Below, one piece after another: positions 16,922 through 26,123 of a stretch of DNA of 62,805 bases. Position 1 is the stretch's first letter; each line of letters opens with the position of its first letter. This DNA comes from an uncultured bacterium (lineage in GTDB: Bacteria > Bacteroidota > Bacteroidia > Bacteroidales > Bacteroidaceae). Location of the stretch: NCBI GenBank assembly GCA_905215345.1, contig CAJMPR010000023.1:1-62805 (forward strand), in the 5' to 3' direction. The position numbers and the translations under genes were made by a program. The notes beneath the pieces are model-generated. The model saw only the letters and a program-made list of their open reading frames with translations. It searched no databases and was not told the DNA's origin.

Positions 16922-18928
16922 TCAATTAGAAGTATCTGTCGATGTGTTAGCTACATATTTACGATAGTACAACGGATAAGCTACCCCAGCATGCTTTTCT
17001 CCATAATCTTTATCACCATAATAATAGCTATAATCGAATTTTACAGCATCTATATTACTAAATCCTACAGATTCTTTTGCCGTATTCTTAACATCATTCT
17101 CTTGGGTAAAAACGAGTACTTCCGGATACCATCCTACAAAATATGGATGGAAAAGAATCCATTTTGGTAAAGGCCCTGTCAGATAATTCAAGTTGAAAGA
17201 GAATGTACGGGCTTTTGGTAAAACACGTAAAACTTCGTTTCCTTTTGTAGTTAATGTTGTTCCACCGACTTCTTTAAAGGTTACTTCATTATCGCTCGTC
17301 TTTAACCAACTGCAAGTATCAACTGATAATTTATCAAGATAGATTGCCGGCTTAGCGGTGAGTTGCTCTTTAGTAAAGAAATCATCCTCCGTATAATGTA
17401 CCTGTTTTGAGGCTGTATTCAAGGCACTTTCCATTTCATCATCTGTCGGTAATTTACCTTCGATAAAGTTATAAGAAAGTGATAAATCTCTCAAATTATC
17501 CCAAGTCATTAATTTCAGGAATGCTTCTTTGTCAGGGGCATCATTCAAATTAATGCGTAAACCTACTTCTCTTCCATTGTACTTGCCATCTGCTGTTATT
17601 TCGCTTAAATCTTTAATTATGTCTACACGACGGCATCCTGTTAAGCTCAATGTTGCCAGTTTCGGGAAGTTCTGTTGGTTTACCACATTTGTAACATCTG
17701 ACAATTTAGGGAAACCATTACTTGCTAAATTCAGCGTTTCCAAACCTTTATAACCTTCATTGGTATTACCACCTAATTTTATAAAATTATCAGGTAACTT
17801 GTTCATACCATAGGCGTATGCTGACAGTGATTTTAAATATTTCAATTCACAGATTTCTTCACCTAAGGAAACATCACGTATCTGCCAGTTAGCATTACTT
17901 TGAATAGAGAATGATTCCAGATATTTCAGATAACGGATTTCTTTAGGTAATGTTTCGCCATCTTTTAAGTCAATCATTACGAACTTAACAGAACGAACAC
18001 GTCCTACGGCACCTTCTGGGAGATCTTTATCTGTAGCTTCCCAAAGAGTTACACCAGACCAGTTTTGCATATTTTCGCTTGTGTCAAAACTCATCATGCT
18101 CTGAACTTTCTCATTAATTGTAATAATAGCCAATGAGTCACCTGCACGGTTATCTTCAATCTTTAAAGCTGGTTTCTGAGTTACTGTCAGAATAACTTCA
18201 TTAATAGGATTGCCCTTGTCATCTACCAATTGATCTTCTTCCGGTTTTTGAGAAACCAGACGAATCTTGGCAACACGCGCATACGGAGTTGTATTCATGT
18301 TCCAGCGGAAACGTACTTTGATGGTACGAGGACGTGCCTTTCTATCCAGATTTACTTTCAGATCGGCTTCTTTCGGCATAGTTATCCAATTGGCCTTTTC
18401 CGGTTCAAATTCTTTTTTGTCTTCGTCTGTCATTGATTCGGCATTAGCGAAAGAGTAGTCCACAGTTTCACCAATTTCAAAATTAACGTTAGTCGAGATG
18501 GTAGCTTCAAAGTAACGCTTATCATAAACAGCCGAGTTTTCAATTTCGATATCCGGTTCTTTTATCAGAATTTGTTTACCATAACCAAATTGAGTGATAG
18601 TAATCATTTTAGGCTCTTGACCTTCCATTGCAAAACGTACTTGTGCTGTACGTGAGGTGTTTTCCAATGTAGAATCAATAGCCAGACTACATTCTGCGGA
18701 GCCTAAGCCATTTGCCGGAGAAATAGCTATCCAGGGTTTGGATGCGCTTGCCACCCAATTGGCATTTGTTGAAACAGCGACTTTTTCAGTACCCCCTTCG
18801 GCAGCAATTGTAATTTCTTCTTTATCTACTACAATGCCACTAGGAATTCCTGTTTCATCATCTTTACAAGAGGCTATAAGCCCCGTGCAAAGAACCAGTC
18901 CCAATGTTATTTTACTTAAATATTTCAT
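16922..18928 (-). CDS. BACON- and leucine-rich-repeat-containing surface lipoprotein
   Basis: The 668-residue protein has lipobox IASC followed by KDDE, a strong Bacteroides surface-export tag. An N-terminal BACON-like sandwich (about residues 30-115) contains ANWVASASKPWIAISPANG. A second sandwich follows (115-260). A leucine-rich-repeat region (about 330-520) shows LETLNLASNGFPKLSDV, LATLSLTGC and RDLSLSYNFIEGKLP. LRRs form curved protein-binding surfaces, so a role in binding protein ligands or the neighbouring complex is inferred. It starts 21 bases after the DUF4458 gene. Confidence 0.82.
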   Translation of the reverse strand: MKYLSKITLGLVLCTGLIASCKDDETGIPSGIVVDKEEITIAAEGGTEKVAVSTNANWVASASKPWIAISPANGLGSAECSLAIDSTLENTSRTAQVRFAMEGQEPKMITITQFGYGKQILIKEPDIEIENSAVYDKRYFEATISTNVNFEIGETVDYSFANAESMTDEDKKEFEPEKANWITMPKEADLKVNLDRKARPRTIKVRFRWNMNTTPYARVAKIRLVSQKPEEDQLVDDKGNPINEVILTVTQKPALKIEDNRAGDSLAIITINEKVQSMMSFDTSENMQNWSGVTLWEATDKDLPEGAVGRVRSVKFVMIDLKDGETLPKEIRYLKYLESFSIQSNANWQIRDVSLGEEICELKYLKSLSAYAYGMNKLPDNFIKLGGNTNEGYKGLETLNLASNGFPKLSDVTNVVNQQNFPKLATLSLTGCRRVDIIKDLSEITADGKYNGREVGLRINLNDAPDKEAFLKLMTWDNLRDLSLSYNFIEGKLPTDDEMESALNTASKQVHYTEDDFFTKEQLTAKPAIYLDKLSVDTCSWLKTSDNEVTFKEVGGTTLTTKGNEVLRVLPKARTFSFNLNYLTGPLPKWILFHPYFVGWYPEVLVFTQENDVKNTAKESVGFSNIDAVKFDYSYYYGDKDYGEKHAGVAYPLYYRKYVANTSTDTSN

Positions 18929-18949
18929 TAATAGAATCTTTCTTATAAT

Positions 18950-21676
18950 TTATCGTTTAATATCCAAAGCATCACAACCACGAATGTCCTGTGTTTTGTC
19001 GTAAATCAGTTTATACATACCTGCTTCGATATAAGGACATACACTGGTTAAATCAATAGAGATATTCGGATTATCTTTAATATCCACTATCCAGAGTTGG
19101 GGTGTCATTTTCTCATTCACCTTGCGGATATCATTTGAACCGATTTGTAATTGAATCAGGCTCACACAGGTAGTGATTCCTTCCGGCCATTCGCGCAGAA
19201 TACGGTTACCTTCTTTGTCACGTTGGTGACGGATACCAAATGCTTTTAACTGGCTACTGTTCAATGGTTCTGTCGGGAACTTGGAAAAACAGTTGTAACT
19301 TACATCCATATTGCTTAAATAAGGTAGCGTTGTTGCACGGAAATCGTCCGACAGCTTCGTAAGCTTATTAAAGCGGAGGTCAATTACTTGCAGAAGATAA
19401 GTATTCTTATAGTTTCCATTTTTCGGTTTCAGAGAGTTTTCAGGAATCTCTGTCATCAAGTTGCCACTTAAGTCAATAGTAGTAATTGGTGAACCTGCTT
19501 CAAATAGTTCTGTTGGAAATTTGCTTATGCGGTTATTTGATAACGACACAGTAGAAGCATTGATTCCTTTGAACTTAGTACTTGCAGGATCAACATTTTT
19601 TCCATCTACAGAACCTATTTCATTATATGAGAAGTTAACAGAACCCATTACATAAACTGAGTTGGCATCGAATATATTAGGAATGTATTTCAGTTTGTTG
19701 TGCGCAAAACTCAAAGTTTCCACTTGATCTGTGAATCCACAAAATTCTTCCGGGATTTCCGTGATTTCATTGTAATCCAAAGTTAAAGTAGCCAATTTAA
19801 CATCTGAACCAAATGGAGGTAATTTTCCCTGAACATTATTATGAATACAGTCGAGTAAGCCTAATTTTTTCATATTCTTTATTGAACCATCTTCCGGGAA
19901 TTTTTCCAAGTTGTTATAACCCAGATAAAGAATCTGAAGTTTTGCTCCTACCGGGGCTTTTGCTAATGTTGCCCAGTCATTTGTTAATTGCTGACCTTCA
20001 ATACCTCTATTACAAGCAATGTTTAATAATTGCATTTCCGGTAATTCAAACAGGAATTCAGGGAGCTTTTCTAAGTTTGGGCAGTTGTAAAGTTCTATGT
20101 CAGTTAGATTTTTCAGGTCTTCCCATTTTAAATTTTCACTTTCATATTGTTTTGCATATTCTGAGTTGGGGTCTTCCCAATCTTTGCAAACATTGTCGGC
20201 TTCAAATGGGGAATTACCCATATAGAACTGTTGTAAGTTCTTTAAACGCATAACTGCTTTTGAAACAAATGTAATTTTGTTACTAAGCTGTCCTATCTGA
20301 GTATCCTTTAAAGTAATACGATTGCTTTTCTTGATTGATTGCAGATTCGGATCACGGTTGATTCCGTCTTGCAACAACTCTGAAAGATTCAGTCTTGGAT
20401 CATAGTCTAAGAAAAGTTGCTTGTAGTGCATACGCATTTTTTCTTTCTGAGCATCACTCATCTTCGCAGAGATACCATTTTCACTGAATAATCTTTCGCC
20501 AACTTTTTCACTGTGTGTGCCTAATGCTAACACTCTGAGTTCAGTCAACTGACCAATAGCATCAGGTACTCTTCCTTGAGCACCGAAACCTTCTAAAGAA
20601 AGTCCGTCAACACGGCCATTGGTATTTAATGTAACACCTGGCTGGTCGCCCCACATGTCCATTTCTTTGTTGAAGTTCCAGTTTGTACCTTCGGGTGTAC
20701 CAATACCATGATAGCTCCAAGTCTTTCCATGGAGTGCTTCCCAGATTTCTCTTAATGCTAAATAGTCTTTGATGTATTCTGCTGTTTCAGAAAGCTGAAT
20801 GGGTACTATTGCATCTTTGGTCTGCTTGTTATCTTCAACAATAAATGTTTCTCCTGGAGCATTTGGATTGGCTTCTAAGCGTGTTTTTAGACTACCACTT
20901 TTCTTATATGTAATGTATTCGGTTACTTTATAAGTACCTGCCGGTAGCCAGATAGCAGAGTCGCATGTAGCCGTACCGATATCCATGTATTTATCATCGG
21001 GATCGTCAGGATTCTGATGTTCCTTATAATCTTCTTTATAAGTAACTTTCAGGTTCCCGATGGTGGTAGATACACGGGTAAACATATTCATTACTGTTAC
21101 ATCTATAACTTTGATATCTTTAAATAGATACGATGTTTCCGATCCTTCGGCACGAGTTGTAAGTCCGTGTTTAGTAAGTTTGAAAGTTACCATGCCGCGT
21201 GATACAGCATCTACAGTCAATGACTTTTCTTGAAGTCCACCACTGATTATAGTAAATTCATTATCATCTCCGGCTGGACCAGCCAATATTGTTTCATCCA
21301 GTTTATCGTAAAGATAATAGCCGATAATTTTATAGGTACCGGCAAGTAACTGTAATTTGTCACTACGCAAACCAAATTCTGCATTGTCTGCGTTATATGT
21401 ATTTAAGCGCAAGGTCTGTGAAATAGTTACGCCATCGTGTAACATTACTACCTTTACCTTCTGTGCATCTGCCAAAGCGTCCAGCTTGTCGGTAGCGGCA
21501 CGAGAGGTTGCTCCTTCTTCAAACGAAGAACTCTTGTAGAGTTTGAACTGCACATACCCATACTGGCCTTTTTGCAGTTCATCGTCATCATCGGAGCATC
21601 CGGTTACCACCACCATCGTCAGTACGCTGACGATGAGGGGTAAGAAGAATATTGAGTATAATTTATGTAGATTCAT
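18950..21676 (-). CDS. DUF4458/leucine-rich-repeat surface lipoprotein
   Basis: The 908-residue protein has lipobox VTGC followed by SDDDDE, a strong surface-export tag. The N-terminal third (about 30-300) is beta-rich, with repeated sequence such as GTYKIIGYYLYDK and GTYKVTEYITYKK, consistent with DUF4458-type domains. The remaining two thirds contain many degenerate leucine-rich repeats (for example LQILYLGYNNLEKFP, LATLTLDYNEITEIP, VETLSFAHNKLKYIP). It is the largest extracellular component of the operon and is probably a protein-binding scaffold. The family name is from memory; the repeats are read directly. Confidence 0.8.
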   Translation of the reverse strand: MNLHKLYSIFFLPLIVSVLTMVVVTGCSDDDDELQKGQYGYVQFKLYKSSSFEEGATSRAATDKLDALADAQKVKVVMLHDGVTISQTLRLNTYNADNAEFGLRSDKLQLLAGTYKIIGYYLYDKLDETILAGPAGDDNEFTIISGGLQEKSLTVDAVSRGMVTFKLTKHGLTTRAEGSETSYLFKDIKVIDVTVMNMFTRVSTTIGNLKVTYKEDYKEHQNPDDPDDKYMDIGTATCDSAIWLPAGTYKVTEYITYKKSGSLKTRLEANPNAPGETFIVEDNKQTKDAIVPIQLSETAEYIKDYLALREIWEALHGKTWSYHGIGTPEGTNWNFNKEMDMWGDQPGVTLNTNGRVDGLSLEGFGAQGRVPDAIGQLTELRVLALGTHSEKVGERLFSENGISAKMSDAQKEKMRMHYKQLFLDYDPRLNLSELLQDGINRDPNLQSIKKSNRITLKDTQIGQLSNKITFVSKAVMRLKNLQQFYMGNSPFEADNVCKDWEDPNSEYAKQYESENLKWEDLKNLTDIELYNCPNLEKLPEFLFELPEMQLLNIACNRGIEGQQLTNDWATLAKAPVGAKLQILYLGYNNLEKFPEDGSIKNMKKLGLLDCIHNNVQGKLPPFGSDVKLATLTLDYNEITEIPEEFCGFTDQVETLSFAHNKLKYIPNIFDANSVYVMGSVNFSYNEIGSVDGKNVDPASTKFKGINASTVSLSNNRISKFPTELFEAGSPITTIDLSGNLMTEIPENSLKPKNGNYKNTYLLQVIDLRFNKLTKLSDDFRATTLPYLSNMDVSYNCFSKFPTEPLNSSQLKAFGIRHQRDKEGNRILREWPEGITTCVSLIQLQIGSNDIRKVNEKMTPQLWIVDIKDNPNISIDLTSVCPYIEAGMYKLIYDKTQDIRGCDALDIKR

Positions 21677-21700
21677 TTAATCTGTGTTAATTAATTAATT

Positions 21701-23638
21701 TCATATACTGGCTACTAACCCATATATACTGTTATCTTCACAAGTAACCACAATCAATACGGTTTTATTTTGAAGCGTACTGCTGTTTCCAAACCATGCG
21801 TTTATTTTACCTATTTTCTCCATACCCATATCATCAAATCCCCATGTACAATCGTTAAGAACATTGTTGGTGATTTCAGTATTTCCATTACCGTTATCTA
21901 AATCATATACCTTGAATGATTTGATTGCGGAAGGTGTCATTTCAATATCAATTGATTCTCCCTTTGTTTCGTAAATATCAGATAAACTATGCATTGTTTT
22001 GAGACTTTCTGCATTACTTTCTTCATATTTTACAAGAGAACCGCCAGTTATTACGAATTTTTGTACTTCGTCATCCCCACCGCCACTTACATTGCTTGTT
22101 CTTACGATAAGCATTGCCTTATCATCAGCAGTTTCACCTGTAACGACAATAAATACATCTTTGCCTTTTGCTTCTTTAGAATCTACCATTATCGTACCAG
22201 AGACACTTAGAACTTCAGTTGGTGCTTCTGTTTCATCATCTAAATAAAAACATTCAGTATTCCAAATTTCAAAAGAAACAGTTACAACTGTCTTTGCAGC
22301 TGGCTGTTTTATTTCAGAGATACCTTTAACCCCATATTTTTCTTTAAAATTATTAGTATTACTTCCTGAATATGGTGTACATTCGATAGGGGATACATAA
22401 TCACTACCATCTACAGCACTGAAGAATTGGTTTGTCTCTTCATTCTTAACTTCCTTCTGAGTGAATTGAACTAATAGATTGGTTTGTGTGTATTTGTAAA
22501 CGATGTCTGTACCATCAATGATATTTCCTTCTAAATCACCTTTGATACTTTCATACTCATGTTTAGAGAAAGCGAGAACATATCCAACTCTTTCACTTAC
22601 TCCGCTGGTAGGTTCTAATGGATTAACAATAAGGCTAACTTCACCTCCGTTACGTTCATAGCTCATCCATTTATTCTCAGAATCCATGAGATATAAATTA
22701 TTGTTAGCCGGTCCTTTTTCTATGAAAACAATCTCGAAATCATCATTCAGAGTTTTGATAGTGAACGGTAATCGATTCTTGAATTTAGTTGTGCTACTCC
22801 CCGTAGTTGTTCCTCCACTTTGAGCAAATGATTTTCCATCCAATGATACTGTCCAATCATATTTATTAGAAGAAGGAAGACTAGTCTCAAGTGCTCCGGG
22901 AGTCATACCTTTATAAGAAAGCCGGAAAGAGCGAAATCCTCTTCCTGATTCGTCAGCAAATGTGATTACGTTGTCATCACTTGCTTCAATTGGATATTTT
23001 TCAATATTCCCGTCTTGTCTAATTTTCAGACCACCTTTTACTTTTTTATTGATAGGACCAACCAGCGCATCACCTTCCAATGCTACCCAACTTGGTAGAT
23101 TAGTAGCAGCAAAACGGAAATTAGCTTCTACCTTGAATGGAATATAAGTATCGTACCCAACCTCCAATTCTTCGATTTCATTATCTTCCTCATCATATAT
23201 TTTCAGTTTATAATCTTCAATTGGGCGAGTCACTTCACCAATAACGATTGTCTGTCCACCCATTGTCAATTCAAGTTTGGCTACGCTTTCTTTTCCTACT
23301 TTTTTATCTTCGTCAGTAACTATGATTGTTACTTTCTGCTTGCCGGCCTCACCAGATAAAATAAATTCATCCACTCCGTTTTTTTCAAACTTACACCAGA
23401 TGGCAGAAGAAGTCAAACTCCAGTTAGTATTAGCTTCGAAAGTAAACTCTGTGGTACTTCCGCCATTACAGATAATATTCTGCTTTTCCGGAAACTTCGG
23501 AGTAACAACGTTGTCATCGTCATCCGAACATGCACTCACACAGAAAGCCATGATCAAGCCAATGAAGAACCAACTCTTGCATAATTTTTTTATGCAGGAA
23601 TCTCCTAATGGTTTTAAACTAAACTTTTTCATATTCAT
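21701..23638 (-). CDS. DUF5003-like surface lipoprotein
   Basis: The 645-residue protein has a long basic N-terminus, a hydrophobic core and lipobox VSAC followed by SDDDDN, a strong surface-export tag. Residues 50-150 form a BACON-like sandwich (NWSLTSSAIWCKFEKNG). More beta-sandwich repeats follow, and there are no catalytic motifs I recognise. In known Bacteroides loci, lipoproteins at this position bind substrate on the cell surface. An alternative ATG lies two codons in, at 23632. The protein lies between the DUF4984 and LRR lipoproteins with gaps of 17 and 24 bases. Confidence 0.75.
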   Translation of the reverse strand: MNMKKFSLKPLGDSCIKKLCKSWFFIGLIMAFCVSACSDDDDNVVTPKFPEKQNIICNGGSTTEFTFEANTNWSLTSSAIWCKFEKNGVDEFILSGEAGKQKVTIIVTDEDKKVGKESVAKLELTMGGQTIVIGEVTRPIEDYKLKIYDEEDNEIEELEVGYDTYIPFKVEANFRFAATNLPSWVALEGDALVGPINKKVKGGLKIRQDGNIEKYPIEASDDNVITFADESGRGFRSFRLSYKGMTPGALETSLPSSNKYDWTVSLDGKSFAQSGGTTTGSSTTKFKNRLPFTIKTLNDDFEIVFIEKGPANNNLYLMDSENKWMSYERNGGEVSLIVNPLEPTSGVSERVGYVLAFSKHEYESIKGDLEGNIIDGTDIVYKYTQTNLLVQFTQKEVKNEETNQFFSAVDGSDYVSPIECTPYSGSNTNNFKEKYGVKGISEIKQPAAKTVVTVSFEIWNTECFYLDDETEAPTEVLSVSGTIMVDSKEAKGKDVFIVVTGETADDKAMLIVRTSNVSGGGDDEVQKFVITGGSLVKYEESNAESLKTMHSLSDIYETKGESIDIEMTPSAIKSFKVYDLDNGNGNTEITNNVLNDCTWGFDDMGMEKIGKINAWFGNSSTLQNKTVLIVVTCEDNSIYGLVASI

Positions 23639-23655
23639 TTAATTATTGCTTATTT

Positions 23656-24555
23656 TTAATATCCTTGTTCTTTTAATTTTTCAGCCTCTGCATCACTTAT
23701 CCATTCAATGATATTGATGAATGTGCCCACAGTGCCATATTCTGTACCGTCTTTATTGTCTACGCTCAGAGTGACGTACTGTAAGATAAAGTTTTCACAG
23801 GTACTGTAATAGGAAGTGTAGCTTGTAGGTTGATTTATCAGTAACTTGCCGTCACCATAAATCGTTCCAAAAGCTTCGCCTGTGCTACCGCAAACTTGTT
23901 CTTTCATTTCGATAATTGGTTCGAGAACTTTTTTACGGTTGAACTTCACTTTGGTATCGTAACCATCATAATAGAGACCATGCAAAGCAATGGTATTTTC
24001 CTCTCCTTCAACTATATCAGAAGTAATGAGACGGATGTCTACATTTTGCATATAATCAGAGAAATAGGTAGAGGTGACTTTACAATATCCGGTAAAGTTA
24101 TTAATGTCGAACGGACAAGACTTTTGCATTACGACTTTAGTCTCGGTTCCGTACATAGCCCATTGATCTGATTCAGGAATAATCAGACGTAAAGCAAATC
24201 CAAGTGAATCGGTAATACCGATATTTTCGTATATACCTTGTACCTCTACATTTGCAGCCATCTCGCCTGCTTTAATGGTTACGGTATTTGATAGGATTTT
24301 GTAATGTTTTCCTTCGACAGCGTTACTTTCCTTGTCAACTACTTCAACAGCAAAAGTGCGGTCATAATCGGCAGATACGGTGGCTGAAACAGGAACCTCA
24401 AATTTCTCATTTGTTTCTTGCACGGCATAATAATAGAGCGTGTCGGAAAACATAAGATAATTTGGTCCGCTGTAGACAACCATGTCCTGATCGCATCCAA
24501 CAAGACCTATCAGGGCAGCAATGGCTGCTATACATCCAAATAATAGTTTTTTCAT
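23656..24555 (-). CDS. DUF4984-type surface lipoprotein
   Basis: The 299-residue protein has lipobox LVGC followed by DQD. The N-terminal half resembles the DUF4843/Calx-beta-like sandwich found behind many SusD genes (LYYYAVQETNEKFEVPVSAT, DRTFAVEVVDKESNAVEG). The C-terminal half carries an unusual stretch with KVKFNRKKVLEPIIEMKEQ and YTSYYSTCENFILQYVTLSV, as in DUF4984. It follows SusD by 18 bases, the usual position of an accessory surface-binding protein. No enzyme function is expected. Confidence 0.75.
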   Translation of the reverse strand: MKKLLFGCIAAIAALIGLVGCDQDMVVYSGPNYLMFSDTLYYYAVQETNEKFEVPVSATVSADYDRTFAVEVVDKESNAVEGKHYKILSNTVTIKAGEMAANVEVQGIYENIGITDSLGFALRLIIPESDQWAMYGTETKVVMQKSCPFDINNFTGYCKVTSTYFSDYMQNVDIRLITSDIVEGEENTIALHGLYYDGYDTKVKFNRKKVLEPIIEMKEQVCGSTGEAFGTIYGDGKLLINQPTSYTSYYSTCENFILQYVTLSVDNKDGTEYGTVGTFINIIEWISDAEAEKLKEQGY

Positions 24556-24573
24556 TATCGTATGTTTTTAATC

Positions 24574-26103
24574 TTATTTGTTACTTTCATTGGGTTCTAC
24601 TTCTGAGCCCGGAGCATCCAATTCATGCTGAGGTATAGGCCATACAAACAAGGGATCATTCTTTTCTACCTTTAGACTGCTACCATTGACCAATGACTGA
24701 TCTTGCGGTTCGCGTTTGAAACCTTTGTGCCAACGCTTCAGGTCCTGCAAGCGGAACCCTTCCATATAAAGCTCTTTTATGCGCTCTTCTTCAATGACCT
24801 TCATTGCATTTTCTTTATCACCCATAGGGGTAGAACCACCATATGTAGAATAACGTGCTGTGCGGATAGCAGTAATGTCTTTTCCGGCTTCAGCAGTTTT
24901 TCCTAATTGTACATATGCTTCAGCGCGTATCAAGTATTGTTCCGACAAGCGAAGCACCTTTGGCATTGTTACGTGAAGGATTTTATAATTTGTAAACTCT
25001 TCGTTACCGAAGTACTTGATTAATAATGGCCAGGTAAGTCCGTGACTGTATCCGGTAGTGAAAGATTGGAAGAATGTGGAAACGCGCAGGTCATTTGCTT
25101 CGTACAGGTTGATAGTCCATTTTGCCGGGACATAATCCGGGCGCAAACTACTGTAGTCATAATTAGCAAAGATTTGTCCTAAGCGGCCGCCATAAGAGTT
25201 GATAGTGAAACCTACTTTCCAGATGGCTTCGGTGGAGTGGTCGTTTGTCCACATATACTTATAATAGCTGACACCTGAAGAAACCTGTTGTGTGCAACTG
25301 GACAGAAAGTAGTAACCGCTTTCAATAACTTTGGTAGAGTATTTCACGGCTTCATCCCATTTCTGCATATAGAGAGCTACACGAGCACGCAAAGCGTAAA
25401 CAGTATATTCATTGAAGTAAGGAGTATCATATAATGCACCCTGAGTAGCCGGGTTGAAATCGTCTTCAAGTTTCAACAGGTCGGCTGCACGGCCAAGGTC
25501 ATCCAATACAAACTGGTAAGAATCTTTCAGTGAAGCACGTTTCATCTCTTCATTACCGCGATAGTGTTGAGACAGGATAACACCCAACTGATTGGCAGCG
25601 TCTTCATCGTTTTCGTAAGCTTTGCAGAACATCTTAATCAGTTCCGAGTAAGCCAGTGCACGGGCAAAATAAGTTTCTCCGCAGCATTGATCCAACTTAT
25701 CGAGAGCTGTATCGTCAGTAGTATTATTTCTTACATTATCTACTCTGTCAAGCAAGAAATTACAGCGGTTGATAACCTCATACAATGAACCGTAGACGGC
25801 TTCAATGTCGGTGTTGGTAGCCAGAATGTCTTTCCAGCGCCAGATGTCACCGTAGATATTTGTATTGCCGTTTATTCCATAAACCAAGTCGGTCTGCAAG
25901 TCAGGCAACAATGTAAGGTTACCGGAGTACAGGTATTTACTCTTGTAGGCATCATAAATACCGATAACTGCCAGGTTTACATCGTCTACCGTCTGAATAG
26001 CCTGGTCGAAAGGTATTTCGTCTTCAGGCAGTTTGTCCAAACAAGAAGTAGCGGACAACATCACAGCAGCCAACATTATATATAATCTGAATCTTTTAAT
26101 CAT
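24574..26103 (-). CDS. SusD/RagB family outer-membrane nutrient-uptake lipoprotein
   Basis: The 509-residue protein has lipobox SATSC (Cys21). A helical TPR-type SusD core follows, with VYGSLYEVINRCNFLLDRVD, GETYFARALAYSELIKMFC and the C-terminal RIKELYMEGFRLQDLKRWHKG characteristic of the family. SusD proteins cap the SusC barrel and open like a pedal bin to deliver ligand. Given the protease and LRR lipoproteins downstream, the ligand is probably oligopeptide, as in RagB or the B. thetaiotaomicron peptide SusCD system. It lies 20 bases after susC. Confidence 0.96.
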   Translation of the reverse strand: MIKRFRLYIMLAAVMLSATSCLDKLPEDEIPFDQAIQTVDDVNLAVIGIYDAYKSKYLYSGNLTLLPDLQTDLVYGINGNTNIYGDIWRWKDILATNTDIEAVYGSLYEVINRCNFLLDRVDNVRNNTTDDTALDKLDQCCGETYFARALAYSELIKMFCKAYENDEDAANQLGVILSQHYRGNEEMKRASLKDSYQFVLDDLGRAADLLKLEDDFNPATQGALYDTPYFNEYTVYALRARVALYMQKWDEAVKYSTKVIESGYYFLSSCTQQVSSGVSYYKYMWTNDHSTEAIWKVGFTINSYGGRLGQIFANYDYSSLRPDYVPAKWTINLYEANDLRVSTFFQSFTTGYSHGLTWPLLIKYFGNEEFTNYKILHVTMPKVLRLSEQYLIRAEAYVQLGKTAEAGKDITAIRTARYSTYGGSTPMGDKENAMKVIEEERIKELYMEGFRLQDLKRWHKGFKREPQDQSLVNGSSLKVEKNDPLFVWPIPQHELDAPGSEVEPNESNK

Positions 26104-26123
26104 TTTTCTTTCTGCTTATAATA

